A DNA stretch of 64,000 nt. Source: Achromobacter xylosoxidans. Its GTDB lineage: Bacteria; Pseudomonadota; Gammaproteobacteria; Burkholderiales; Burkholderiaceae_B. Each line of letters starts with the position of its first letter. Positions within the stretch are counted from its first letter, which is position 1. The position numbers were made by a program, and so were the translations under genes. Below the pieces are notes generated by a model that did not search any database, was not told the origin of the DNA, and saw only the letters and a program-made list of their open reading frames with translations. The stretch lies in assembly GCF_002192695.1 (NCBI RefSeq), contig NZ_MTLG01000081.1, positions 62,001 through 126,000 of the forward strand, read 5' to 3'. Shown piece by piece: positions 35,175-44,402 of the stretch.

Positions 35175-35191
35175 TGTACTGATCAATAAAC
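35175..35191. promoter_or_regulatory. Operator-like 17-mer, copy 3 (reversed, upstream of MFS gene)
   Basis: TGTACTGATCAATAAAC is the reverse complement of the motif at 33818 and 34526 and lies 15 bases before the MFS start. Its core TACTGATCAATA is palindromic at ten of twelve positions, as expected for a TetR dimer site. Confidence 0.65.
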
Positions 35192-35206
35192 TTTAAGGAT
35201 TCTCCC

Positions 35207-36379
35207 ATGCCATTAGCCGTTTATATCCTGGGATTGACGATCTTCTCATTGACCACGTCCGAGTTCATGGTGGCGGGCATGATGGCATCGTTGACGCAAG
35301 CCTTCGGCGTTTCGGTAACGCAGATCGGCTACCTGATCTCGCTGTATGCCATCGGCATGGTCGTCGGCGGCCCCCTGCTCACGGTAGGCCTGATCAAGCT
35401 GCGCGTACCCAACAAGAAGGCGCTGCTCTGGCTGCTGGGCTTCTACGCCATCGCGCAGTCCGTTGCCGCGTCCGCGACCAGCTACGAAGTCATGGCGGCC
35501 GCCCGGGTCGCGACGGGGGTGGCCGGCTCCGCGTGCTTTGGCGTGTCGCTGGCGATTTGCGCGCAGATTGTGGCCACCCAGTCGCGCGGACGGGCGGCGT
35601 CCATCGTGATCGGAGGATTGATGCTGGCGACGGTGCTGGGTGTTCCCATCGCCACGGTCATCGACCAGCATCTGGGCTGGCGCGCCAGCTTTTGGCTGGT
35701 GGTCGTGCTTGCCGTGCTGTGCGCGGCAATCATCGCCATCCTGGTGCCACGCTCCCAGGCCTCTGCAACGGTCAGCCTCGCCGCGGAAATCGCAGAGTTC
35801 AAAAATCGGCACCTGTGGGCGGCTTTCGCCACCAGCGGACTGATCATCGGCGCGACGTTTGCCGCCTTCAGCTACTTCGCTCCGATCCTGACCGACGTGA
35901 CCGGTTTCGCCGCATCGTCCATTCCCTGGTTGCTGGGCATCTACGGAGCGGCCAACGTCGTGGGAAACATGGTCGTGGGGAGATATGCGGACAAGTACGC
36001 CATGCCTATCATGGCGGGTGGCTTAATCATCTTGGCCGCAACCCTGGCGCTGTTCGCGGTGTTCGCCCAAAGCCAGGTTCTCAGCGTGAGCGCGCTGATC
36101 GTGATCGGCCTGGTCGGCGTGCCCATGAATCCCGCGATGATCGCCCGCGTCATGCAGACCGCGCATCCGGGTGCGCTGGTGAATACCGTCCATACGTCGG
36201 TGATCAACATCGGGCTGGGCGCGGGGGCTTGGATCGGCGGGCTGGGCATCGCGGCTGGCCATGGCGTGCGTTCGCCGCTGTGGGTGGGTGCTGCGTTGGC
36301 CGTGCTTGGGTTGGTCAGTTTGTTGCCTTATCTGGGGCGAAGGACGCGCGAGGGGCGTGCGTTGGCAACGGGGCGGTAA
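35207..36379 (+). CDS. MFS exporter, DHA1/AraJ-like
   Basis: This 390-residue protein has twelve predicted helices and the DHA1 opening Thr-Ser-Glu-Phe-Met-Val-Ala-Gly-Met in helix 1, common to AraJ, YdhP and Cmx chloramphenicol exporters. AAGGA precedes the ATG at normal distance. It sits behind operator copy 3, so it is probably induced by a ligand of the TetR-family protein; the exported compound is unknown. Confidence 0.9.
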   Translation: MPLAVYILGLTIFSLTTSEFMVAGMMASLTQAFGVSVTQIGYLISLYAIGMVVGGPLLTVGLIKLRVPNKKALLWLLGFYAIAQSVAASATSYEVMAAARVATGVAGSACFGVSLAICAQIVATQSRGRAASIVIGGLMLATVLGVPIATVIDQHLGWRASFWLVVVLAVLCAAIIAILVPRSQASATVSLAAEIAEFKNRHLWAAFATSGLIIGATFAAFSYFAPILTDVTGFAASSIPWLLGIYGAANVVGNMVVGRYADKYAMPIMAGGLIILAATLALFAVFAQSQVLSVSALIVIGLVGVPMNPAMIARVMQTAHPGALVNTVHTSVINIGLGAGAWIGGLGIAAGHGVRSPLWVGAALAVLGLVSLLPYLGRRTREGRALATGR

Positions 36380-36455
36380 CGCTTCTTGAGCTCGCCCCCT
36401 ACGACAAGGCGGCGCGCTCGGACCCGAGGTAGCTCAGCCGACAGCAAGCCCCCAC

Positions 36456-36713
36456 CTACAACTTCTCCGCGAGGGCCCGAAGCCTCTTGCTCGCCTTCTC
36501 CACCTTTACCTGCGCTCGCCCCTCTTTGCTTACCCGGATAGAGGTGACGTACTGAGCGATCGCGTCATATGACTCCTTGTTCTTGGCTTCATACCAGCCG
36601 GCCTTGTAGGTCAGCAATCCTCTAGCAACCATACCCTCTAGATCGGGGTAGTTGTCTACTCGATCTTTGATCATCTTCTTCATGTCAGAGATATCTTTGT
36701 CTGTGAGTGACAT
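36456..36713 (-). CDS. Small orphan protein in the guaA-adjacent insert
   Basis: This 85-residue, strongly charged, probably helical protein has no recognised family. ATG 36713 is chosen over the in-frame TTG 36719 because GGGAGC lies eight bases upstream. Codon use is visibly less GC-rich than in the flanking core genes, in common with the ATPase gene upstream. It is the second of two minus-strand genes of the insert, 126 bases after the ATPase-AlbA_2 gene, and could be its partner or an unrelated cargo gene. Confidence 0.6.
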   Translation of the reverse strand: MSLTDKDISDMKKMIKDRVDNYPDLEGMVARGLLTYKAGWYEAKNKESYDAIAQYVTSIRVSKEGRAQVKVEKASKRLRALAEKL

Positions 36714-36760
36714 AATCAATGCTCCCAGTCGATGGTCGCTTCCGCTTCACCAGCAAAAGC

Positions 36761-36778
36761 GCCCCCCCAGGGGAGGGC
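36761..36778 (-). terminator. Possible hairpin after the ATPase-AlbA_2 gene
   Basis: On the minus strand a CCCTCC/GGGGGG-type stem with a short loop is followed by GCTTTTG. It lies between the two insert genes and could terminate the first. The stem includes G-T pairs, so the call is weak. Confidence 0.3.
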
Positions 36779-36839
36779 CAACTTTAAAAAATCTATAGCA
36801 CATGCCGCCCAGATCTGTGAGTAGTTTATCCAATATGCA

Positions 36840-38135
36840 TCACAAATCTGGATCAACGCCAAGTCGACTGATCAACTCTTGTTGAAGTTCTAGTGCGGAT
36901 AACTTCCTCTTGCCAGCGTCGGTCTTGACGTAGACCTCTTGCCCACCGGTTGAGAAAAGCAAAGTACGTCGAACAGATGGAACACGTACTTCAACGACGT
37001 ACAAGTCGTTAATTAGGACAGCCCCGTCGCTAACTGGATGAAGCTCAATCCGATACGCCGTTGGGGCGATCGGAGGGGCAATCTGGTGAAGCCGCTCTGT
37101 AACGACACGTAGTAGCTCATCGCACTCTTTTTGTCGCAGTTGAACGCCAACGATAGTCCGATCCTCATCTCGGATCCCCCAGAAGATCGCGCCCTCCTGC
37201 GAAACGCCCGCGTTCAAGAAGGCAACTGCATATTGATCAACGACTCCCTTTATAGCCCCGAGGGGATTTCCACCCTTGACCTCCTTGAACTCGCAGGCAC
37301 GACTCTCTTGCTTGGGGAACTGCGCTCCTCTGATCCACTTTGCTTGTGGTGAGCGTCTCAGATTGGGACGGTGTGTCCCGTACAGTGGGTTGTAGCCCAC
37401 AAGCGAAATATGCCCGCGAGGTGCCGAGATGACTTGCGTTGTGCCACACGCCATATCCATGTCAGGTGGAGTCAGCACAATCACCTGCGATTCCCTCGCT
37501 ATCATTTCTAGTAATCGGCACACGAAAGGAAGTAGGTCTTGTGGCCAGTGCCAAGCCCAATCGTCAAGTATCAATGGCAGCTTGAACTGCGCACTCTGGA
37601 AGACGGTGAACTGCCAGAGCAACTCCAAGAGAGAACGCTGCCCTCTTGAACCTACGTTTCCCTCTAACGCACCACTTTTCCGAAGTTCCACCCATGCTGG
37701 GTCAGCCTTCAGAATGTCTGGGAGTGTTTTTTCAATATCCCTAAGGCGAGATGAATCATCACTAAACCCACGCTCAGGGCCAACAAGCAAGCGCTGACCA
37801 CTGGAATCAGACATCGCCGCAAGTACTTGAAGAGCCAATGGCCCGGTCGTTTTCGACACCTCCAGCTTGCTGTACGAACTTTCGGCAATCACCAACTTGG
37901 CCAATTCGGTTGTACCGCTCTCTTCCATCGTGAGCTCGACCTCAGAGGGTCCGACACCGCCTGCCCGTATCGAAACGGCAGCTCGTCCGACTATGGCAGC
38001 GATGATGGCCCCTGCCAGTTGTGTTTTGCCCGCGTCGTTGTGGCCAGAAATCCAATTGATCGCATGAGGTTCGAAACGAAACTCCGCATCGGAGAATGGA
38101 CCGAAATTTCTGAGTCTGACGTTGCTGAAGTACAC
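36840..38135 (-). CDS. ABC/SMC-like ATPase fused to Schlafen-type AlbA_2 domain
   Basis: This 431-residue protein has two recognisable halves. Residues 1-240 form a compact ABC/SMC-type ATPase: Walker A GHNDAGKT (31-38), signature-like Gly-Ser-Arg-Gly-Gln-Arg-Ser (162-168) and Walker B LPLILDD (186-192). The long coiled coil of RecF, SMC or OLD proteins is missing. Residues 278-400 match the AlbA_2/Schlafen fold: Glu282-Phe-Lys284 in CEFKEVKGG, then Gly-Ala-Ile-Phe-Trp-Gly-Ile-Arg-Asp near 315-323. The start is GTG 38135 because a perfect AGGAGG lies nine bases upstream; a longer frame reaches an ATG at 38204. AlbA_2 domains occur in Schlafen nucleases and in regulators; a defence role is inferred from context. 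Confidence 0.8.
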   Translation of the reverse strand: MYFSNVRLRNFGPFSDAEFRFEPHAINWISGHNDAGKTQLAGAIIAAIVGRAAVSIRAGGVGPSEVELTMEESGTTELAKLVIAESSYSKLEVSKTTGPLALQVLAAMSDSSGQRLLVGPERGFSDDSSRLRDIEKTLPDILKADPAWVELRKSGALEGNVGSRGQRSLLELLWQFTVFQSAQFKLPLILDDWAWHWPQDLLPFVCRLLEMIARESQVIVLTPPDMDMACGTTQVISAPRGHISLVGYNPLYGTHRPNLRRSPQAKWIRGAQFPKQESRACEFKEVKGGNPLGAIKGVVDQYAVAFLNAGVSQEGAIFWGIRDEDRTIVGVQLRQKECDELLRVVTERLHQIAPPIAPTAYRIELHPVSDGAVLINDLYVVEVRVPSVRRTLLFSTGGQEVYVKTDAGKRKLSALELQQELISRLGVDPDL

Positions 38136-38138
38136 GAG

Positions 38139-38150
38139 CCCCCCCCTCCT
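38139..38150 (-). promoter_or_regulatory. Ribosome site with an eight-G tract before GTG 38135
   Basis: On the minus strand AGGAGG (38145-38150) is a full Shine-Dalgarno, and its last two G bases belong to a run of eight G (38139-38146) that fills most of the nine-base spacer. The match decides the GTG start. Length change in the run would alter the spacing. Confidence 0.6.
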
Positions 38151-38212
38151 GACGAGAAGAGCAATAATAGCTGCACAGCAATCGGATGCCGATGGCGGCT
38201 CCACCGGCGTCG

Positions 38213-38459
38213 TTAGCTTGAGTTCGCCCGTGCGAATTTGCTTGTTGATCCTGTCTTGAAGCCTCGATCCCCCGCCATGAACGCCTCCAACATGAACGGG
38301 ATCAGCGTCCGCACATCCACCGCCTCGCCATACACCTGCGCGTCCTGCTCGGCGTAGCGCTCAAGGTCAGCTTTTAGCCCAGCCAGACAGGGGGGAGGTC
38401 AGCTTCACGCTCTCCGTCTTCGGCAGCGGCCCCAAGCGCAGCTTCCTGGTCGTGCGTAT
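38213..38459 (-). pseudogene. Frameshifted DUF2274 gene, relic of a Tn4371-like conjugation module
   Basis: Read on the minus strand, one frame gives Leu-Arg-Leu-Gly-Pro-Leu-Pro-Lys-Thr-Glu-Ser-Val-Lys-Leu-Thr and then hits a stop. The +1 frame resumes with Asp-Leu-Glu-Arg-Tyr-Ala and Leu-Ile-Pro-Phe-Met-Leu-Glu-Ala-Phe-Met, ending at the stop 38213-38215. Both parts match my recollection of DUF2274, the small protein encoded after trbI in Tn4371-type integrative elements. There is no start codon in good context and the middle is corrupted, so it is dead. No other trb gene is present. Confidence 0.65.
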
Positions 38460-38559
38460 CGCGAGCCTCCTCGATTGAAAAACAGCGGCTGATACGACAG
38501 CAACACCGCACCATGGGCGTCAGCTCAGTCTACATTTCCTCGCCCCCTTCTCTACCAAA

Positions 38560-38583
38560 AAGAAAAAGGCGCCGAAGCGCCTT
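38560..38583 (-). terminator. guaA: Rho-independent terminator of guaA
   Basis: On the minus strand a seven-pair stem AAGGCGC/GCGCCTT with the stable TTCG loop is followed by TTTTTCTTTTTGG. It lies 28 bases after the guaA stop and is a textbook terminator. Confidence 0.85.
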
Positions 38584-38611
38584 TCTCATTCACCGCAGAG
38601 CAACTGCGGGA

Positions 38612-40204
38612 TCACTCCCACTCAATCGTCGCAGGCGGCTTGCTCGACACGTCATACACCACGCGATTGATCCCACGCACCTCATTGATGATGCGCGAAG
38701 AAACCCGAGCCAGCAACGGATGCGGCAGCGGCGCCCAATCGGCGGTCATGAAGTCGAACGTCTGCACCGCGCGCAGCGCCACCACGTACTCATAAGTACG
38801 CCCATCACCCATCACGCCCACCGACTTCACCGGCAGGAACACGGCAAACGCCTGCGAGGTCAGCTCGTACCAGGTCAGGCCGCTGGCCTCGTCCTTGGTG
38901 TTGCGCAGTTCTTCGATGAAGATCGCGTCGGCGCGGCGCAGCAGTTCGGCATATTCATGCTTGACTTCGCCCAGGATGCGCACGCCCAGGCCGGGGCCGG
39001 GGAACGGGTGGCGGTAGACCATCTGCGGCGGCAGGCCCAGGGCCACGCCGAGTTCGCGGACTTCGTCCTTGAACAGTTCGCGCAGCGGCTCCAGCAGTTG
39101 CAGGTTCAGCGTGTCCGGCAGGCCGCCCACGTTGTGGTGCGACTTGATGGAGGTGGCCTTGCCGGTCTTGGCGCCCGCGGATTCGATGACGTCGGGGTAG
39201 ATCGTGCCCTGGGCCAGCCACTTGGCGCTTTGCTGCTTGCCGGCCTGCTCCTGGAACACTTCGACGAATTCGCGGCCGATGATCTTGCGCTTGGCTTCGG
39301 GGTCCGCCACGCCGGCCAGCTTGCCCATGAACTGGGCGGTGGCGTCAACATGGATGATCTTCACGCCCATGTTTTCGGCGAAGGTCTGCATGACCTGCTT
39401 GCCTTCGTCCAGGCGCAGCAGGCCGTGGTCGACGAACACGCAGGTGAGCTGGTCGCCGATGGCCTTGTGGATCAGCGCTGCGGCCACCGAGGAGTCCACG
39501 CCGCCGGACAGGCCCAGGATGACTTCGTCCGTGCCGACCTGCTCGCGGATGCGGGCGACGGCTTCGGCCACGTAGTCGGGCATGTTCCAGTCGCCTTCGC
39601 AGCCGCAGATCTCGTTGACGAAGCGGGCCAGCATGGCCTTGCCCTGGACGGTGTGCGTGACTTCGGGGTGGAACTGGACCGCGTAGAACTTGCGGTCTTC
39701 GTCGGCCATGCCGGCGATGGGGCAGGACGGGGTAGACGCCATCACCTTGAAGCCCGGGGGCAGCTCGGTGACCTTGTCGCCGTGGCTCATCCAGACCTTG
39801 AGCATGCCGTGGCCTTCGGCGGTGGCAAAGTCTTCCAGGCCTTCCAGCAGCTTGGTGTGGCCGTGGGCGCGGACTTCGGCGTAGCCGAATTCGCGGTGGT
39901 CGGAGTAGCTGACCACGCCGCCCAGCTGCTGCGCCATGGACTGCATGCCGTAGCAGATGCCCAGGACGGGCACGCCCAGTTCGAACACCGCATGCGGCAC
40001 GCGCATGGAGCCTTCTTCGTAGGCGGAAGCGTGGCTGCCGGACAGGATGACGCCCTTCAGGCCTTGCGCCATCTGGTCGCGCACGAAGGCGTCGTCGACG
40101 TCGCCGGGGTGCACTTCGGAGTAGACGCCGGCTTCGCGGACGCGGCGGGCGATCAGCTGGGTGACTTGCGAACCGTAGTCGAGAATGAGGATGCGCTGGT
40201 GCAT
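38612..40204 (-). CDS. guaA: GMP synthase (glutamine-hydrolysing)
   Basis: This 530-residue enzyme converts XMP, ATP and glutamine to GMP. The N-terminal class I glutaminase has nucleophile Cys in Ile-Cys-Tyr-Gly-Met-Gln and His/Glu in Gln-Phe-His-Pro-Glu-Val. The ATP-pyrophosphatase P-loop Leu-Ser-Gly-Gly-Val-Asp-Ser-Ser is near residue 237, and the C-terminal dimerisation domain ends Thr-Ile-Glu-Trp-Glu. It lies downstream of guaB on the same strand. Its 3' end is a known integration hot spot for genomic islands, and an insert with an ICE relic lies immediately beyond it here. Confidence 0.98.
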   Translation of the reverse strand: MHQRILILDYGSQVTQLIARRVREAGVYSEVHPGDVDDAFVRDQMAQGLKGVILSGSHASAYEEGSMRVPHAVFELGVPVLGICYGMQSMAQQLGGVVSYSDHREFGYAEVRAHGHTKLLEGLEDFATAEGHGMLKVWMSHGDKVTELPPGFKVMASTPSCPIAGMADEDRKFYAVQFHPEVTHTVQGKAMLARFVNEICGCEGDWNMPDYVAEAVARIREQVGTDEVILGLSGGVDSSVAAALIHKAIGDQLTCVFVDHGLLRLDEGKQVMQTFAENMGVKIIHVDATAQFMGKLAGVADPEAKRKIIGREFVEVFQEQAGKQQSAKWLAQGTIYPDVIESAGAKTGKATSIKSHHNVGGLPDTLNLQLLEPLRELFKDEVRELGVALGLPPQMVYRHPFPGPGLGVRILGEVKHEYAELLRRADAIFIEELRNTKDEASGLTWYELTSQAFAVFLPVKSVGVMGDGRTYEYVVALRAVQTFDFMTADWAPLPHPLLARVSSRIINEVRGINRVVYDVSSKPPATIEWE

Positions 40205-40246
40205 GGAGACTCTACCGGTAAAGAATAAAACCGCAGTAAATAAAAC

Positions 40247-40291
40247 CGCACCGGCAGAACCGCTGATTCATGTTGCGGTTCTGCCGGTGCG
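40247..40291 (-). terminator. Perfect 17-pair hairpin between guaB and guaA
   Basis: Bases 40247-40263 are the perfect reverse complement of 40275-40291, around an eleven-base loop. On the transcribed minus strand the stem is followed by GGTTTTATTT. It can terminate the guaB transcript or attenuate read-through into guaA, whose start lies 43 bases further on. GCGGTTTTATT occurs twice in the tail. Confidence 0.7.
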
Positions 40292-40322
40292 CGATGCATG
40301 ACATTGTAGTTGACTGTACGGA

Positions 40323-41783
<1,461 letters not shown>

Positions 41784-41897
41784 GGGTAACTCCGGGCGCA
41801 AAGCAAGATTATACGCCGCTTGGGTGTTTTGCCTAGGTGTTGACCCTAGGTTCTGGGGGATATTTCTGCGCTGCGTAGCGGCCTGTCGCCATCGCTC

Positions 41898-41969
41898 AAT
41901 ATTTTTACCCGGATGTATTGACGAATATTTTTACCCGGATCATAATCCGCATGTAATTTTCACCCGGAC
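41898..41969 (+). repeat. Three copies of a TTTTTACCCGGAT-type repeat
   Basis: AATATTTTTACCCGGAT occurs exactly at 41898-41914 and 41924-41940. A variant GTAATTTTCACCCGGAC lies at 41953-41969. The period is 26 then 29 bases. The third copy ends six bases before the DUF2239 start, where it overlaps the only possible ribosome site (CCGGA). They are probably operator sites of an unlinked regulator. Confidence 0.75.
41918..41946 (+). promoter_or_regulatory. Promoter of the DUF2239 gene with repeat in its spacer
   Basis: TTGACG (41918-41923) and CATAAT (41941-41946) are each one base from consensus and are separated by exactly 17 bases. The spacer is precisely repeat copy 2. Transcription would start near 41953, so copy 3 lies at the 5' end of the message. 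Confidence 0.6.
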
Positions 41970-41975
41970 AAAAAA

Positions 41976-42614
41976 ATGAATCAACCCTCTGCACCCCACC
42001 CTACCGACCCGCACACCGCCTTCGCCGGCCACCGCCTGCTTGCGGCCGGCGCCCTGGCCGACGTGGCGCTCGCCGTCAAACGGGCCTTGGACGCCGGCGG
42101 CGACGCCGCCATCCTGGTGTTCGACGATCAGACCGGCAAGCAGGTCGACCTGGACCTGAGAGGCGACGAGGCCGCCGTTGCGCAACGCCATGGCGCCCGG
42201 GGCGAACTCCTGGCAGCCGACATCCCCGCCGAAGCGGCAGCCGACGAGGCCCAGCCGCGCGGCCGGGGCCGTCCCAAGCTGGGCGTGGTGGCGCGCGAAG
42301 TGACCCTGCTGCCCCGCCACTGGGACTGGCTGGGCGCCCAGCCCGGCGGCGCTTCGGTCGCCTTGCGCAAGCTGGTGGAACAGGCGCGCCGCGACAACGA
42401 GGCGCAGGACCGCCGGCGCGAACGCCAGGAAGCGGCTTACCGCTACATGTCCAGCATGGCCGGCAACCTGCCTGGTTTCGAGGAAGCGACGCGGGCGCTA
42501 TATGCCGATGACCGTGAACGTTTCGCGCGGCAGATCGCGGCCTGGCCTGTGGATGTGCGCGGCTACGCCATGCAATTGGCGTGGCACGGATCCGGCGAGG
42601 CCGCCGCGAGCTGA
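41976..42614 (+). CDS. DUF2239-family protein of unknown function
   Basis: This 212-residue soluble protein has an N-terminal alpha/beta region with Phe-Asp-Asp-Gln-Thr-Gly-Lys near residue 50. A [10 protein letters not shown] segment lies near 96-105. The C-terminal helical half contains Leu-Leu-Pro-Arg-His-Trp-Asp-Trp-Leu. These match my recollection of DUF2239, which has no assigned function. The Gly-Arg-Gly-Arg-Pro segment resembles AT-hook-type DNA contacts, so nucleic-acid binding is possible. It is preceded by three conserved repeats and is convergent with the LysE gene. Confidence 0.8.
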   Translation: MNQPSAPHPTDPHTAFAGHRLLAAGALADVALAVKRALDAGGDAAILVFDDQTGKQVDLDLRGDEAAVAQRHGARGELLAADIPAEAAADEAQPRGRGRPKLGVVAREVTLLPRHWDWLGAQPGGASVALRKLVEQARRDNEAQDRRRERQEAAYRYMSSMAGNLPGFEEATRALYADDRERFARQIAAWPVDVRGYAMQLAWHGSGEAAAS

Positions 42615-42619
42615 CGCCA

Positions 42620-43213
42620 TCAACGCAGCATCGGCCACAGCGTCAGCGCCAGCAACACGCCCATGCCGATGTTGAACCACTTCAGGCGTCCGGGCTGCGC
42701 GAGGAATCCGCGCAGCGCCACGCCGAAACCGGCCCACAGCGACACGCTGGGCAAGTTCACCAGCGCGAACACCAGGCACATCCAGCCCAGCGACACCCAG
42801 GGCGTCGCGGCGTCGACGTAGACCGCCACCGAGGCCAGCGCCACGATCCAGGCCTTGGGGTTGATCCACTGGAACAAGGCCGATTCCATGAAGGTCAACG
42901 GCCTGGCCGATGCCTGCCCCGCGCCGATCGAGCGCGACAGCGCGATGCGCCATGCCAGGTACAGCAGATAGGCCGCGCCGCCGATCTTCAGCGCCACGGA
43001 CAACGGCGGCCACGCCTGGAACAGCGCCCCCAGGCCCAGCCCTACCCCCAGTAGCAGCGAGGTGAAGCCGACGGTGATCCCCAGCACCTGGGGCAGCGTC
43101 CGGCCAAAGCCGAAGTTCGCGCCCGAGGTCATCAGCATGACGTTGCTGGGGCCCGGCGAAACGGAAGTCACAAAGGCGAACACCGCCAGGGCAAGCAGAT
43201 TTTCAATGGACAA
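42620..43213 (-). CDS. LysE/RhtB-family amino-acid exporter
   Basis: This 197-residue inner-membrane protein has five to six hydrophobic helices and the family motif Ser-Pro-Gly-Pro-Ser-Asn near residue 20 after the first helix. Such proteins export amino acids or homoserine lactone-like compounds. It is divergent from a GlxA-type regulator at 43332, a frequent pairing that suggests ligand-induced export. Confidence 0.9.
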   Translation of the reverse strand: MSIENLLALAVFAFVTSVSPGPSNVMLMTSGANFGFGRTLPQVLGITVGFTSLLLGVGLGLGALFQAWPPLSVALKIGGAAYLLYLAWRIALSRSIGAGQASARPLTFMESALFQWINPKAWIVALASVAVYVDAATPWVSLGWMCLVFALVNLPSVSLWAGFGVALRGFLAQPGRLKWFNIGMGVLLALTLWPMLR

Positions 43214-43331
43214 GGCACCACTCCGGTAATGCGCGGCGCACGGTTGCGCCAGCGGTCAGACAGCGGCATTGTCGGTCCGGGCCGGCCTTATTAATATTGG
43301 CGGTTTTGACATCTTTGATAGCGTTCTTGCC

Positions 43332-44282
43332 ATGAAAATCCAGATCCTGGCCCTGGAGGGCGTGTTCGATACCGGCCTGTCCGCCGTCCTGGACGTGTTC
43401 ACCACGGCCAACGAGCTGTCGCCTCTGTTGCCGGAACCGGTACAGCCGTTCGAGACGCGCGTGGTCGGCATGCGCCGCAAGGTGCGCACCTCGCAGGGAT
43501 TCGGCGTGCCAATTTCAGGCAGCCCGGACCCGTCGGACCCGGGCTGGCTCGTCATCCCGGCCATCGGCTGCAAGATGCCCGAAACGCTGTTGCCCGCGCT
43601 GGCCCGCGCCGATGTGCGCGACGCCGGCCGGATGCTAAGGGCGCGCGCTCCCGGCGCGAACACCGCCGCGGCCTGCATCGGCACCTTCGTGCTGGCGGAA
43701 TCGGGCCTGCTGGACGGCCACAAGGCCACCACCACCTGGTGGCTGGCGCCGCTGTTCAGGCAGCGCTATCCGGAGGTGGACCTGGAGGACGGCCGCATGC
43801 TGGTGCGCTCGTCGTCGCTGCTGACGGCAGGCGCGGCGCTCAGCCACATGGACATGGCGTTGTGGCTGGTGCGCCAGACCAGCCCGGAACTGGCCGCGCT
43901 CGTGGCCCGCTATCTGATCGTGGACCAGCGGCCGGCGCAATCCGCCTATGCCATCACCGACCACCTGACCCACGCCGAGCCGCTGGTGCAGGCCTTTGAA
44001 CGCTGGGCGCGCGCGCATCTGGCGCAGGGATTTTCGCTGGAAGCCGCGGCGCAGGCGCTGGGCGCCAGCAAGCGCACGCTGGCACGCCGCACGCAGGAAG
44101 TGCTGGGCAAGAGTCCGCTGTCGTATTTCCAGGACTTGCGCGTGGAGCGCGCCGCCCATTTGCTGAAGACCACCAGCCTGTCGCTGGAGCAGATCGCGGC
44201 ACAGGTCGGCTACGCCGACGGCGTCACGCTGCGCAACCTGCTGCGCCGGCGCCTGGGCCAAGGCGTGCGCCAGATGCGCTGA
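43332..44282 (+). CDS. GlxA-family AraC regulator with DJ-1/PfpI domain
   Basis: This 316-residue protein has an N-terminal DJ-1/PfpI domain, with Cys115 in Ala-Cys-Ile-Gly-Thr at the elbow, and a C-terminal AraC helix-turn-helix pair from about 215. ATG 43332 is chosen because the DJ-1 strand starts there. TTGACA at 43306-43311 lies too close to the ATG for an ordinary leader unless the message is leaderless. It is divergent from the LysE exporter gene, its likely target. Confidence 0.92.
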   Translation: MKIQILALEGVFDTGLSAVLDVFTTANELSPLLPEPVQPFETRVVGMRRKVRTSQGFGVPISGSPDPSDPGWLVIPAIGCKMPETLLPALARADVRDAGRMLRARAPGANTAAACIGTFVLAESGLLDGHKATTTWWLAPLFRQRYPEVDLEDGRMLVRSSSLLTAGAALSHMDMALWLVRQTSPELAALVARYLIVDQRPAQSAYAITDHLTHAEPLVQAFERWARAHLAQGFSLEAAAQALGASKRTLARRTQEVLGKSPLSYFQDLRVERAAHLLKTTSLSLEQIAAQVGYADGVTLRNLLRRRLGQGVRQMR

Positions 44283-44402
44283 AGTCCCGCACGCCCTGCG
44301 CGTCCGCAATGCGGGCGGTGGGCGCGTCCAGCGATATGCGTTTTAATGGGAAGTAAGCGGCAGGCGCGTTTTCCGCGCCGGCGCATTTCCACACGGTGCA
44401 TC

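Noticed and set aside
36380-38611. Duplicate of the guaA 3' end as the second attachment site of the insert
   Set aside because: No second copy of the guaA terminal sequence could be found by eye in the interval, so the insert boundary is not annotated.
38513-40228. 571-codon plus-strand frame antisense to guaA
   Set aside because: guaA is certain; the plus frame is His/Ala/Asp-rich without motifs.
43306-43311. TTGACA as -35 box of the LysE-linked regulator
   Set aside because: It lies only 20 bases before the start codon and no fitting -10 box exists between them.
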